A DNA stretch of 64,000 nucleotides from Candidatus Manganitrophus noduliformans (GTDB lineage: Bacteria > Nitrospirota > Nitrospiria > SBBL01 > Manganitrophaceae). This document shows, in pieces, positions 25,538-34,970 of this stretch. Below the pieces are notes generated by a model. It searched no databases. It had not been told where the DNA came from and worked only from the letters and a program-made list of their open reading frames with translations. The position numbers and the translations under genes were made by a program. Each line of letters begins with the position of its first letter. Positions within the stretch are counted from its first letter, which is position 1. Where the stretch lies: positions 62,001 through 126,000 of the forward strand of contig NZ_VTOW01000003.1 in NCBI RefSeq assembly GCF_012184425.1. Reading direction: 5' to 3'.

Positions 25538-27727
25538 TTAGTTGGCGTCCTTCTTGACGAGGATTTCCCTCGGTTTTCCGCCCGACGCCGGCCCGATGAC
25601 GCCGTCTTCCTCCATCATCTCGATCATTCGGGCGGCGCGGGGATAACCGACCCGCATCCGGCGTTGAATGAAAGAGGCGGAGGCCTGCCCGGTGGAGATC
25701 ACCAGCTCCCGCGCCTGTTCGTAAAGATCGTCGCGCTCGCTCAGAGAAGATTCCTCCGGGGAGGGGCCTTCTTCGGACAAAGCGGCTTCATAATGGGGAG
25801 AAGCCTGTTCTTTCACGAAGGTGGTCACCTTCTTAATCTCTTCTTCCGAGACATAAGAGCCGTGAACGCGGAGGATCTTTCCGGTTCCGGCCGAGAGATA
25901 AAGCATGTCCCCTTTTCCGAGGAGCTGCTCGGCGCCGTTGGCGTCGAGGATGGTTCTGGAGTCGGTTTTTGATGAAACACAAAAGGCGATGCGCGCCGGG
26001 AAATTCGCTTTGATCACGCCGGTAATCACATCGACCGAGGGGCGCTGCGTGGCCAGAATCAAGTGAATCCCGGCGGCGCGGGCCATCTGCGCGAGGCGGG
26101 TAATGGAATCTTCCACATCGCGCGGCGCCACCATCATCAGGTCGGCCAGCTCGTCGATGAGAATCACGATATAGGGGAGGGGGCCATGTTCCAGCGGCGG
26201 CTTTCCGCCCGGGACCGCTTCCTCCGTTTTGGAGGGCGGGGGAGGGCTGTTCTTCAAGAGCTTGTTGTACGCGTCGATGTTCCGCACCCCCTTCTCTGCG
26301 AGGAGCTGATAGCGGCGCTGCATCTCGGCGACCATCTTGCGAAGCGCATCGGACGCCGCCTTGGCCCGAACGATCACCGGCGCGACCAGATGCGGAATGC
26401 CGTCGTAGAGCGAAAACTCGAGCATCTTCGGGTCGATCATCAGCATCTTGACCTCGGACGGCGTGGCCGAGTAAAGAAGCGAGAGGATCATGCCGTTCAG
26501 GCCGACGCTTTTCCCGGAGCCGGTCGAGCCGGCGATCAGCAGATGCGGCATCGTGGCCAGATCGGCGGAAACCGAATTCCCGAAGATATCTTTGCCGAGA
26601 GCCAGCCGAAGCTTGGAGCCGATCTGGTTGTACGAGGGAGAGGAGAGGATCTCTTTCAACAGCACCTCTTCGCGAACGACGTTCGGGATCTCAATCCCGA
26701 CCGTTGATTTCCCCGGCAGGGGGGCGACAATGCGGACCTGCATCGCTTTCATCGCCAGGGCGAGGTCGTCGGCGAGATTGGTGATCCGGTTCAGCTTGAT
26801 GCCGGGGGCCGGCTCGAACTCGAACATCGTCACGACCGGTCCGGGATGGACCTGCGTGACCTTTCCCTCCACGTCGAAATCGAGCAGCTTTCTTTCGAGT
26901 ATCCGCGACTGCGCGACCCACTCTTCCTCGGTCATTCGTTTGGCCGCCCCGGACGGGTCGGCCAGGAGGGAGAGGGGGGGAAGCCGGTAGTCCCCTTCTT
27001 CCGGACGGATAAAGGGAAAGACCTCTTGCTGGGGAGGGATCGTGATCTTCGGCGGCGGCGGCTCGACGGCCGGCGTCCGGGCGATTTCCGGCGCTTTGGA
27101 GGGGGCCGGCGGCGCCGCGGCGCGGCGCTTCTTTTTACTTTGCCGGATCACAATCTGCTCCAGGATCGATTGCCGGGCCTCCATCAGGCGCTGCTGCAAT
27201 CGGCTCAACGCCGCGCGGGGGGAAAAGGGAGAGATCAACATCCACCCGAGAAGGAAAAGAAAGAGAAGGATGATGTGGCTTCCAATCGAGGCAAAATAGT
27301 CTAGGAAGAAGCGGGAGAGGATTCGCCCGATCACCCCTCCCTTCAGGTTCGGGGAGGTGATCGAAGTCGATCCCCCCCATTCCAATTCGGCCAGGGAGGA
27401 GAGGGTCAGGAGGAGAAGGGCCGATCCGGCGAGGCCCTGTTTGGTGAGGAGGCCGCGTCCTTCCCTGAAGAACCGGACCCCGACAATGATTGAAAAGATC
27501 GGGAAGAGATAGGAAGAGATTCCGAACAACTGAAAAAAGAGATCGGAGAGATTGGCGCCGACCCGTCCGATCGCGTTTTGTACCTTCGGATCGGAGGAGA
27601 CGGTCGAGAATGAAAGATCATCGGCGTGATAGGTCAAAAGACTGATGCCGAGGAGAAGGCCGAGAACGATCAGGAGAATGCCGATAATCTCATCAGTGTA
27701 ACCGTTATGGGATTTGTTGGAAGCCAT
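25538..27727 (-). CDS. ftsK: DNA translocase FtsK/SpoIIIE
   Basis: A 729-residue septal protein. Four N-terminal membrane helices (about 12-180) are followed by a short linker with Pro-rich stretches. The motor domain has Walker A GSTGSGKS near residue 400 and IVILIDELADLMM (Walker B), then LATQRPSVDVITG. A winged-helix gamma domain ends the protein (YEQARELVISTGQASAS, RRMRVGYPRAARMIE) and normally reads KOPS sites. It pumps chromosome ends through the closing septum. ATG 27727 is chosen because GAGGA precedes it; an open frame continues upstream through a palindromic repeat but is not gene-like. The linker is short compared with Escherichia coli FtsK. Confidence 0.93.
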   Translation of the reverse strand: MASNKSHNGYTDEIIGILLIVLGLLLGISLLTYHADDLSFSTVSSDPKVQNAIGRVGANLSDLFFQLFGISSYLFPIFSIIVGVRFFREGRGLLTKQGLAGSALLLLTLSSLAELEWGGSTSITSPNLKGGVIGRILSRFFLDYFASIGSHIILLFLFLLGWMLISPFSPRAALSRLQQRLMEARQSILEQIVIRQSKKKRRAAAPPAPSKAPEIARTPAVEPPPPKITIPPQQEVFPFIRPEEGDYRLPPLSLLADPSGAAKRMTEEEWVAQSRILERKLLDFDVEGKVTQVHPGPVVTMFEFEPAPGIKLNRITNLADDLALAMKAMQVRIVAPLPGKSTVGIEIPNVVREEVLLKEILSSPSYNQIGSKLRLALGKDIFGNSVSADLATMPHLLIAGSTGSGKSVGLNGMILSLLYSATPSEVKMLMIDPKMLEFSLYDGIPHLVAPVIVRAKAASDALRKMVAEMQRRYQLLAEKGVRNIDAYNKLLKNSPPPPSKTEEAVPGGKPPLEHGPLPYIVILIDELADLMMVAPRDVEDSITRLAQMARAAGIHLILATQRPSVDVITGVIKANFPARIAFCVSSKTDSRTILDANGAEQLLGKGDMLYLSAGTGKILRVHGSYVSEEEIKKVTTFVKEQASPHYEAALSEEGPSPEESSLSERDDLYEQARELVISTGQASASFIQRRMRVGYPRAARMIEMMEEDGVIGPASGGKPREILVKKDAN

Positions 27728-27769
27728 GGCGGGTTTCCTCGGATATCGTTGCCGTGGGAGCTTGTCGCC

Positions 27770-27797
27770 GCAGGGGCGGCGCATGCGCCGCCCCTGC
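27770..27797. repeat. 28-bp perfect GC-rich palindrome
   Basis: A perfect 14-bp inverted repeat around GCATGC (GCAGGGGCGGCGC and its complement), between the RNase J stop and the ftsK start. It is similar in sequence style to the element at 20438-20520, so it is probably another copy of a dispersed REP-like family. It would also form a strong RNA hairpin within the operon. Confidence 0.7.
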
Positions 27798-27815
27798 AAC
27801 GGCGAACCCGAATAT

Positions 27816-29546
27816 TCAGATCACAATGACGTTGGGAATAATCATCGGATAACGGTTCATTTTCTTCGAGATGATCTTTTTCAATGTCTGTTTGATCCGC
27901 GTCTCAATCCCCTGTTGTAGGTCGGCGGCGAAATGATCTCCCCACGTGGGATCGGTTTCCACTTCGCGAAGGAGCGTTTGGAGGGAGATTTCCATCTCTT
28001 CCCAAAGGGGAAGTTCGATGTCGTTTCCGGTGAAGCCGCGCGAGAGGAGGGTCGGGCCGGATCGCACTTTTCGCCCCTCCCGATCGACCGCCACGGTCAC
28101 GACGATGACCCCGTCCGAGCCGAGGTGCCGGCGGTCTTTCAAAACGGTTTGCTCCACATCTCCGATTCCTTTCCCGTCGATGTAGATCCGCCGAGCGGGG
28201 ATCGAATTCCCCTTTTCGCACCGTCCCGGCCTAAGGAGGATCTCCTCTCCATCCTCGACGACCAAAATATGCCGCGGATCGATCCCGGCTTTCGCCGCCA
28301 GCGCGGCGTGGGAGACGAGCTGGCGATACTCCCCGTGGACCGGGATGAAGAATTCGGGCCGGACCCATTCGATGATCTTCCGCTGTTCCTCCCGGCTGGC
28401 GTGTCCCGAAACGTGGACCCGGGCGATCTTCTCGTGCAGGACGACGGCTCCCTTCCGGAAGAGATGGTTGATGACGCGCGAGATATCTTCTTCGTTTCCC
28501 GGAATTACGCGTGCGGAGAGGATCACCGTATCGCCCGGCTTGACCTGAATCTGCTTATGGTCGTCGGTCGCCATCCGGTAGAGGGCCGACATCGGTTCTC
28601 CCTGGCTGCCGGTGGTGATCAGGACCACCTCCCGATCGGGGGTCCGGCTCAGCTCCTCCAGCGGGGCAATCTGGTCGAGTGGAAAGGAGAGATAGCCGAG
28701 CTCCCGGGCAATCTTCACGTTGCCGATGATGCTCTTTCCAGAGAGGAAGACCTTTCGGCCGAGCCGGCTGGCGATTTGCGCGATCTGATCGATCCGGTGG
28801 ATATTCGATGAGAACGTCGCGACGATGATCCTTCCTTCCGCTTCGGCGAAGAGCGTTTCAAAATTCTCGCCGACCCGGCTTTCCGATCCGGTGTGCCCTT
28901 CGCGCTCGGCGTTGGTGCTGTCTGAGAGGAGGGCGAGCACCCCTTTCTCGCCATACGCTTTGAAGCGCTCGACATCGAAGTAGCTTCCCCCGACCGGTTC
29001 CGGATCGATCTTAAAATCGCCGGTGTGAATGACGGCGCCGACCGGCGTCGTAATCGCATAAGCGACGCTGTCGGAGATGCTGTGGGTGACGCTGATCGGC
29101 TCGATGCAGAAGGGTCCGACGAAGATCGGCTCCCTCGGCTTGACGGTGATCAAACGGGGGGTGATCGGCGACCCGTCTTCTTCTCGAAGAAATTCGGATC
29201 GATGTTCCTTGAATTTATCCGCAAGAAAGCCGAGGGTCAGCGGCGTTCCATAAATCGGGACGTTCATTTCCCGGAGAAGGTAAGGGACCGCGCCGATGTG
29301 GTCTTCGTGTCCGTGGGTGAGGAAAACGCCGAGAACGTGCTTGTTCGGATCGAGGAGAAAAGAGAAGTCGGGGATGACGATGTCGACCCCGAACATATCG
29401 TTCTCGGGAAACATCAATCCGGCATCGACCAGCACGACCGATCCTTCGTATTCGAAGGCCATCATGTTCATGCCGATCTCCCCCAGCCCTCCGAGAGGGA
29501 TCACCCGGAGAGGATGGACATTTTTTTCTAAGTGCTCTTTCGACAT
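27816..29546 (-). CDS. rnj: Ribonuclease J
   Basis: A 576-residue metallo-beta-lactamase/beta-CASP nuclease. The zinc site is LTHGHEDHIGA, with further ligands in VIHTGDFKID and HVSGHAS. The beta-CASP part has ATFSSNIHRIDQ and TTGSQGEPMSAL, and a C-terminal domain of about 120 residues is present. RNase J trims and decays mRNA by 5'-3' exonuclease and endonuclease action. Codons upstream of 29546 lie over the end of ksgA and show no family resemblance, so ATG 29546 is the start. The gene follows ksgA by 40 bp. Confidence 0.95.
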   Translation of the reverse strand: MSKEHLEKNVHPLRVIPLGGLGEIGMNMMAFEYEGSVVLVDAGLMFPENDMFGVDIVIPDFSFLLDPNKHVLGVFLTHGHEDHIGAVPYLLREMNVPIYGTPLTLGFLADKFKEHRSEFLREEDGSPITPRLITVKPREPIFVGPFCIEPISVTHSISDSVAYAITTPVGAVIHTGDFKIDPEPVGGSYFDVERFKAYGEKGVLALLSDSTNAEREGHTGSESRVGENFETLFAEAEGRIIVATFSSNIHRIDQIAQIASRLGRKVFLSGKSIIGNVKIARELGYLSFPLDQIAPLEELSRTPDREVVLITTGSQGEPMSALYRMATDDHKQIQVKPGDTVILSARVIPGNEEDISRVINHLFRKGAVVLHEKIARVHVSGHASREEQRKIIEWVRPEFFIPVHGEYRQLVSHAALAAKAGIDPRHILVVEDGEEILLRPGRCEKGNSIPARRIYIDGKGIGDVEQTVLKDRRHLGSDGVIVVTVAVDREGRKVRSGPTLLSRGFTGNDIELPLWEEMEISLQTLLREVETDPTWGDHFAADLQQGIETRIKQTLKKIISKKMNRYPMIIPNVIVI

Positions 29547-29586
29547 CAGGTTTCTCAAACACTGGACTATAGCATAGATCGGCTTC

Positions 29587-30378
29587 TTAATCAAACAAAG
29601 TATCGGCCAAAAGGGCGAACTCGGCGAGGGAAAGGGTCTCCCCCCGGCGGGTCGGATCGAGGCCGATTTTCCGAAGGGCGGCCTCCACTTGATCTCTCGG
29701 AAAGCCGGCGTCGGCGAGGGCGTTGGCGAGGCGTTTCCGCCGGTGTCCGAAGGCCCCTCGAACGATCCGCCGGAAAAGGGCTTCATCTCTGATGGAAACG
29801 CGGGGATGGGGAAGCGGGGTGAGAGAGATCACGGAAGAGTCGACATCGGGACGGGGACGGAAGCAGCCCCGCGAGACATGAAAGGCGATCCGAATGTCGG
29901 CATAAAGCTGAGCCATGACCGAGAGGACGCTGTAGTTTTTTTCTCCCACGGGGGCGACGAGCCTTTCGGCGACCTCTTTTTGAAGCATCAGGACCATCCG
30001 CGAGATCCGTTGCCGCTCTTCGAGGAGGCGAAAGAGAAGCGGTGTCGAGAGGTAATAGGGGAGGTTGGCGACCACTTTATAAGGGGACGGGATCTGGTGA
30101 TAAGGGTACTGAAGCGCATCTTCCTGGATGAGGTGAAGATGGGGGGAGGGAATCTCTTGCCGGAGCGTGGCGACCAAAAGCGGGTCGATTTCGATGGCCA
30201 GGACCTCCGCCCCGCGCTCCAGGAGCCCTGTGGTGAGGATGCCGCGGCCCGGCCCGATTTCGACGACCCGCTCTCCCGGCCCGATTTCGGCCGTATCGAG
30301 GATCTTCCGCTGGATGTTGTAATCGATCAGGAAGTTCTGGCCCCACGATTTTCGAGGGCGGGGGGTGGTTTCGGTCAT
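29587..30378 (-). CDS. rsmA: 16S rRNA dimethyladenosine transferase KsgA/RsmA
   Basis: A 263-residue methyltransferase: WGQNFLIDYNIQRKI at the N-terminus, SAM-binding VVEIGPGRGILT, IEIDPLL, and the catalytic NLPYYLSTPLLF. It dimethylates two adjacent adenines near the 3' end of 16S rRNA during 30S maturation. The start overlaps the pdxA stop by 4 bp (ATGA), a common gene order in bacteria. Confidence 0.96.
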   Translation of the reverse strand: MTETTPRPRKSWGQNFLIDYNIQRKILDTAEIGPGERVVEIGPGRGILTTGLLERGAEVLAIEIDPLLVATLRQEIPSPHLHLIQEDALQYPYHQIPSPYKVVANLPYYLSTPLLFRLLEERQRISRMVLMLQKEVAERLVAPVGEKNYSVLSVMAQLYADIRIAFHVSRGCFRPRPDVDSSVISLTPLPHPRVSIRDEALFRRIVRGAFGHRRKRLANALADAGFPRDQVEAALRKIGLDPTRRGETLSLAEFALLADTLFD

Positions 30379-31373
30379 CGCTTTCGGCTCTCCGCCATCT
30401 CGGCCGCCAGCTTCAAGGCCTCGCGGAGGCTGCCGGGGTCGGCGATCCCTCTGCCGGCGATGTCGTACGCCGTCCCATGATCGACGGAAGTTCGAATGAA
30501 GGGGAGGCCGATGGTGACGTTGACGGCGTTGCCGAAGGCCAACAGCTTGATCGGGATGAGCGCCTGATCGTGAAAGAGGGCGACGGCGGCATCGAATCGC
30601 CCCGTTTTTAATTGATAGAAAAGGGTGTCGGCCGGAAACGGGCCGAGGGCATCGATTTTCTCCCGCCGGGCCGCTTCGACTGCAGGGACGACATGCCGCT
30701 TTTCTTCATCGCCGAAGATGCCCCGCTCGCCGGCGTGCGGATTCAGCGCCGCCAAGGCGATTTTTGGGGTTTCGATGCCGAAGTCTTGTTTCATCGCCCT
30801 GTCGGTGAGGCGGATCGCCTCGACGATGATTTCCTTCCGAAGCGTTGTGATCGCCTCCCGGAGGGGAAGATGGATCGTCGTCAAAGTGATTTTTAATCCG
30901 CCGCCGACCATCATCATCGCGAACCGGTCGGTCTTGGCGAGATCGGCCAGAAATTCGGTGTGGCCGGGAAAGGCAAAGCCGATCGTCTTCATCCCCTCTT
31001 TGTTGATCGGAGCGGTGGTGATCCCGTCGATCTCCCCGCGCAACGCCATCTCGGCCGCCAGCTTGATCGCCTGGAAGGCGGCGCGGGCCGCTTCGGGGTG
31101 GGCTTTTCCGTATTCTAACGACGGAAGCGGTTTCCCAGGGGGTTCCAGAATTTCAACGGTTCCCTCCTGAAAGCGCGCTTCGGAAAGTGTTTTGATTCGG
31201 CGAGTCGATAGCTCGGGGGCGAAACGGGCCGCCGCTTCCGACATCCGGTTCGGATCTCCGACGACGAAGGGACGGCAGCGGGTATAGGTTGTTTTTTCCA
31301 GGAGTCCTTTAACAATCACCTCCGGGCCGATCCCGGACGGATCGCCCATCGTGACGGCGATGATCGGCTTCAT
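30375..31373 (-). CDS. pdxA: 4-hydroxythreonine-4-phosphate dehydrogenase PdxA
   Basis: A 332-residue NAD-dependent enzyme of pyridoxal phosphate synthesis (DXP-dependent route). Diagnostic blocks are VTMGDPSGIGPEV at the N-terminus, GITTAPINKEGM, PGHTEFLADL, ALNPHAGERG and FHDQALIPIK. The histidines in GHTEF, NPHAG and FHDQ are the expected metal ligands. It lies 15 bp after the cation transporter gene and overlaps rsmA. Confidence 0.96.
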   Translation of the reverse strand: MKPIIAVTMGDPSGIGPEVIVKGLLEKTTYTRCRPFVVGDPNRMSEAAARFAPELSTRRIKTLSEARFQEGTVEILEPPGKPLPSLEYGKAHPEAARAAFQAIKLAAEMALRGEIDGITTAPINKEGMKTIGFAFPGHTEFLADLAKTDRFAMMMVGGGLKITLTTIHLPLREAITTLRKEIIVEAIRLTDRAMKQDFGIETPKIALAALNPHAGERGIFGDEEKRHVVPAVEAARREKIDALGPFPADTLFYQLKTGRFDAAVALFHDQALIPIKLLAFGNAVNVTIGLPFIRTSVDHGTAYDIAGRGIADPGSLREALKLAAEMAESRKR

Positions 31374-31388
31374 TCTAGTGAAATCCTT

Positions 31389-32279
31389 TCAGTCGTTCTC
31401 AAGCTCCGGAAGGTGCGGTTCGAGGTGGACGACCACCTCGATGACGTCGGAGAATTTCTTCATGATCTCGGCTTCCACACGATGGGCGAGAACGTGGGCC
31501 TTTTCCAAATGCATCTGGGGATTGACATGAATGTGGAGATCGACGTAGATGTGGTTCATGCTCCCGCGGGTGCGGACGGCATGGCACTCTTCGACCCCGT
31601 CGAGTTGCATCACCAGGCCGTGAATCTCCCGCGGATGGATTCGGGAGTAGTCGGTCAAGACCTTTGAGCTTTCCATCAAAATCTGCATCCCGACCTTCCC
31701 GATGATGAAGGCGATGACCACCGCGACAAGCGGATCGAGGATCGGATAGCCGGCCCAGCCGGCGGCGAGGCTGACGATCACCGAGAGAGAGGCGAAGACG
31801 TCGCTTTTGGTGTGCAATGAGTCGGCGATCAGGACTTCGCTCTTGAGGAGATCCCCTTTCCTTCTCTCCCACCGACTGATCGAGAGGTTCATCCCAATCG
31901 TCAGAATCATGATGATGAAACTCGTCGCCGTCACCTCGGGTGTGATTCCATCCTGAAATCGGGTGTAGCTGCTCTTTAGGATTTCGAAGCATCCGAGAAA
32001 AAGGAAAACAGAAATGCAAAACGAGGCGAAGGTTTCAAACTTGCGGTGGCCGTAGGGATGGGTGTCGTCCGGAGGGCGGGAGGCGAACCAGACGCCGACC
32101 AGCCCGATCACATTGGATGCCGCGTCGAGGAAGGAGTGAAACCCGTCGGCCTGCATGCTGATCGAATCGGTCCAATATCCCCAGAACGACTTCGCGAGCG
32201 CGGTCAGAAGATTCAGACCGAGGATCACGATCAAGATCTTCTTGACCTGGCCGGTGTTCGTTTCTACGGTTCTAGGCAT
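31389..32279 (-). CDS. Cation diffusion facilitator family transporter
   Basis: A 296-residue inner-membrane antiporter with about six helices. The metal site is HSFLD in helix 2 and HTKSD in helix 5, each with the H-x3-D pattern. The cytoplasmic C-terminal domain has HIHVNPQMHLEKAH. Family members export Zn, Fe, Mn, Co or Cd in exchange for protons. Both helix sites have His-Asp pairs, which often go with Zn, but a change of metal cannot be excluded. It is the second gene after the sensor kinase at 34806, with a 25-bp gap. Confidence 0.9.
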   Translation of the reverse strand: MPRTVETNTGQVKKILIVILGLNLLTALAKSFWGYWTDSISMQADGFHSFLDAASNVIGLVGVWFASRPPDDTHPYGHRKFETFASFCISVFLFLGCFEILKSSYTRFQDGITPEVTATSFIIMILTIGMNLSISRWERRKGDLLKSEVLIADSLHTKSDVFASLSVIVSLAAGWAGYPILDPLVAVVIAFIIGKVGMQILMESSKVLTDYSRIHPREIHGLVMQLDGVEECHAVRTRGSMNHIYVDLHIHVNPQMHLEKAHVLAHRVEAEIMKKFSDVIEVVVHLEPHLPELEND

Positions 32280-32304
32280 CGTTGGTTGCGCTTCCTTTTA
32301 GGTC

Positions 32305-34806
32305 TTAGGAGGGAGAAGGTTCCGTTTCCCGTTCCGGCTGGCGCGCCGCCGTCGGCAGGGTGAAATAGAAGGTGCATCCCTCTCCGGGCGCGCTCTCGCA
32401 CCAGATTTTTCCATTGAGATGGCTGATGATCTCGCGGCAGATCGCCAGCCCCAGGCCGGTTCCTTTCGGCAGGCCTTTCTCGGGCCGGGCCACTTGATAG
32501 AATTTGTTGAAGATCTTCGTTGTCTCACTCTGCGGCAGGCCGATCCCGGTGTCGCGGATACCGGCGAGGATCTCGTCCTCCCCGGAGCGCTGGGCAAAGA
32601 GAACGATCTGTCCCCGTTCCGTAAATTTGATCGCGTTGGAGAGGAGGTTGTTCAGAACCTGAATGAGGTGGTCCCGGTCGCCCAAAACGGGCGGAAGATC
32701 GGGTTCGGTCTCGACCAATAGGGCAATCTTTTTCGGATCGACCAGCGAATGGGTGGCGCGAACCGTCGAATCGATCAGGTCGACCAGATCGAGCGGCTCG
32801 ACCTTCCAAGCGATTTTTCCCGCCTCGATCTTCGAGATATCGAGCACGTCATTGATCAACCGGATGAGACGATCGGACTCTTGATTGATGATCTGTAAGA
32901 ATTCCTGCTGTTTCTCGGCGGCGATGTCTTGGTAGGAGAGGAGAATTTCGATGAAACCTTTGATGGAGGTCAACGGCGTGCGAAATTCATGGGAAACCTT
33001 CGAGACGAAATCGGACTTCAACTGATCGACCTTTTTGGTTTCTTCATAAAGCCGGATATTCTCGACCGCGACGCCGATCTGATTTCCGATCGCCACCAGA
33101 AGTCCCAGATCTTGACGGATGAAGGGCTGAGAGGTCCGGTCAAGGAGGGTGAGTGTCCCGAGGATTTTTCCCTTGGAGCGGATCGGGATGGTGATGAAGT
33201 TGGGATAGGGGGTCTCCTTGAACGGCACCTCTTCGAGCGACTCTTCGATGGAGGAGATCGGCACCTCCTTTTCAATCACCTGACGGTAGAGAATTTCGCT
33301 GTCCTTTTGTTTTTGGTCCGGATCCAGCCCGTCCGCTGAAAAGCCCCGGGTGGAGGTCAGCCGCGGCGGTCCTCCGGCCTCTTCCAGCAGATGAATCATC
33401 CCCGCCTCCGTGCCGAAAATTTTGAGAACGGTGGAAAGCGCCTCATCCAACAGCTCTTTCAGATTGAGCGATTTGCTGAGGGTTGAAGCGATCATGTAGA
33501 GGGCGGAGAGCTCTTTGTTCTTTGCCGCCAGATCATGGGTTCGTTGCGCGACCTTCTGTTCGAGCTGGGTATAGGAGACTTTGATTTTGGCCGCCATCTC
33601 ATTAAAGTCGGCGGCCAACTCCTCGATTTCATCGCCGGTCCGGATATCGAGCTGCGCCTGAAGTTCGCCCTGGGCGATCTGTTTAGCGCCCTTTCGGAGC
33701 TGCATGATCGGCTGAACGAGCCTTCCCGTGGCATAGGAGATGAAGAATGCAAGCAATCCCATCCCGAGGAGTCCGATGCCCGCAACCCAGGAAAGGAGGG
33801 TCTGGATCGGGGCGTAGGTTTCCTTCGGGTCTTGGCTTGTGAAGATATACCAGCGGTGGCCGCCGAAGCTCCCCCGGATGGCGGTTGGAACGACGACCGG
33901 GGCGAAGCCGTTGATCGATCGCTCTCCCGGGTGGTGAACATCGGCATGGCTGCTTCCCCATCCGGGTTGCGGTTGCGTGACCTTTTGAACCAACTCCGGC
34001 TCGAGAGTGTGGTTTTTTACAAGGAAGATCGGGCAGAAGAGAAGGTTGCCGTCCGAGCCGGCCAGCATCGTATGATCGGTTTTGGCGAGTTTGACCTGGG
34101 TGACCAGTTCAAAAAACTCCTTGACCGATTGGACCATCAGGAGGACGCCGATCGGCCGGTCTCCCTTTAAATCGTAAATCGGGGTCGCGATGGAGAGGGT
34201 ATACATGGTCGGAACGTTTTTAAAGGGACTGCTCATCTCGATATCCGAGATATATTGTTTCCCTTCCGATACGTTGAGAACGTTCTCCCACCAGGGTTGA
34301 TCTCCATAATAAATCTCCATCGGCTCCGCGGTCGCCGCCACGACGATTCCCTTCTCGTCGATGACCAGCGTTCCCAAATCTCCCTCGGTCCGTCCCGGTT
34401 TGAGATGGAATGTTTGCAGGTGGTGGGAGGCCGGGTTTTGCAGCAAATGCGCGGCGAGAAGGGAGCGGGTCGACTCATCGCTCCATTCGGCCCGCATGTG
34501 AGCCACCCGGTCGGGGTGCTGTTTCGGCGGGGGAGGATCGTACGCTCGGTTCGATTGGTGGAGAATATCGAGGATGTCCGGCGAGGAGGTGAAGGCGTAA
34601 GCTTCTTCGACGTGATGTTCCAGAAGCCGGGTAAAGTTCTTGCTGGTTTCTTCGGCGGTATGCTGGAATTCCAGGCCGATGCTTTTTTCGATGGCGCGCT
34701 TGCCGACGATATAGATCACCGTCAGTCCCAGGACCCATGTCAGCCCGGCGATCAAGAGGATGGAAAAAATCATCCGGGCCTGAAAACTTCGGGTGATTTT
34801 TATCAT
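32305..34806 (-). CDS. Sensor histidine kinase: dCache-HAMP-GAF-HisKA-HATPase
   Basis: An 833-residue inner-membrane kinase. Helices at about 10-32 and 345-367 enclose a dCache-like periplasmic domain. HAMP (about 370-420), a coiled coil, GAF (about 450-585), HisKA with H606 in KVSHEFRTPLTSI, and an ATPase domain (NLLSNAIKF, DTGIGLP, GTGLGLAI) follow. No receiver domain is attached and no regulator is adjacent, so its partner is encoded elsewhere. It shares segments with the large hybrid kinase at 20900-24703 (PKETY, DEIE-LA--FNEMA), so the two are paralogues. It has a consensus promoter at 34865-34893 and heads the cation-transporter to lolA gene string. Confidence 0.9.
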   Translation of the reverse strand: MIKITRSFQARMIFSILLIAGLTWVLGLTVIYIVGKRAIEKSIGLEFQHTAEETSKNFTRLLEHHVEEAYAFTSSPDILDILHQSNRAYDPPPPKQHPDRVAHMRAEWSDESTRSLLAAHLLQNPASHHLQTFHLKPGRTEGDLGTLVIDEKGIVVAATAEPMEIYYGDQPWWENVLNVSEGKQYISDIEMSSPFKNVPTMYTLSIATPIYDLKGDRPIGVLLMVQSVKEFFELVTQVKLAKTDHTMLAGSDGNLLFCPIFLVKNHTLEPELVQKVTQPQPGWGSSHADVHHPGERSINGFAPVVVPTAIRGSFGGHRWYIFTSQDPKETYAPIQTLLSWVAGIGLLGMGLLAFFISYATGRLVQPIMQLRKGAKQIAQGELQAQLDIRTGDEIEELAADFNEMAAKIKVSYTQLEQKVAQRTHDLAAKNKELSALYMIASTLSKSLNLKELLDEALSTVLKIFGTEAGMIHLLEEAGGPPRLTSTRGFSADGLDPDQKQKDSEILYRQVIEKEVPISSIEESLEEVPFKETPYPNFITIPIRSKGKILGTLTLLDRTSQPFIRQDLGLLVAIGNQIGVAVENIRLYEETKKVDQLKSDFVSKVSHEFRTPLTSIKGFIEILLSYQDIAAEKQQEFLQIINQESDRLIRLINDVLDISKIEAGKIAWKVEPLDLVDLIDSTVRATHSLVDPKKIALLVETEPDLPPVLGDRDHLIQVLNNLLSNAIKFTERGQIVLFAQRSGEDEILAGIRDTGIGLPQSETTKIFNKFYQVARPEKGLPKGTGLGLAICREIISHLNGKIWCESAPGEGCTFYFTLPTAARQPERETEPSPS

Positions 34807-34864
34807 GCGTATGTTGTCCCGGGACTAATTTCTACGTAAAAATCGGGGCGCGTAAAATGTCCTT

Positions 34865-34893
34865 ATTCTATCATTCAAGGTGGGAGATGTCAA
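34865..34893 (-). promoter_or_regulatory. Sigma-70 promoter of the kinase-to-lolA gene string
   Basis: Minus strand: TTGACA (34893-34888), 17-bp spacer, TAGAAT (34870-34865). The predicted transcript begins near 34858, about 50 nt before the ATG at 34806. Confidence 0.75.
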
Positions 34894-34970
34894 AATGACA
34901 GGGAGGCATCTCTGATTTGAATTTACCCTTTGTTTCTGTTAGTCTTCGTCCGCTTTATGAGGGTGATCGG

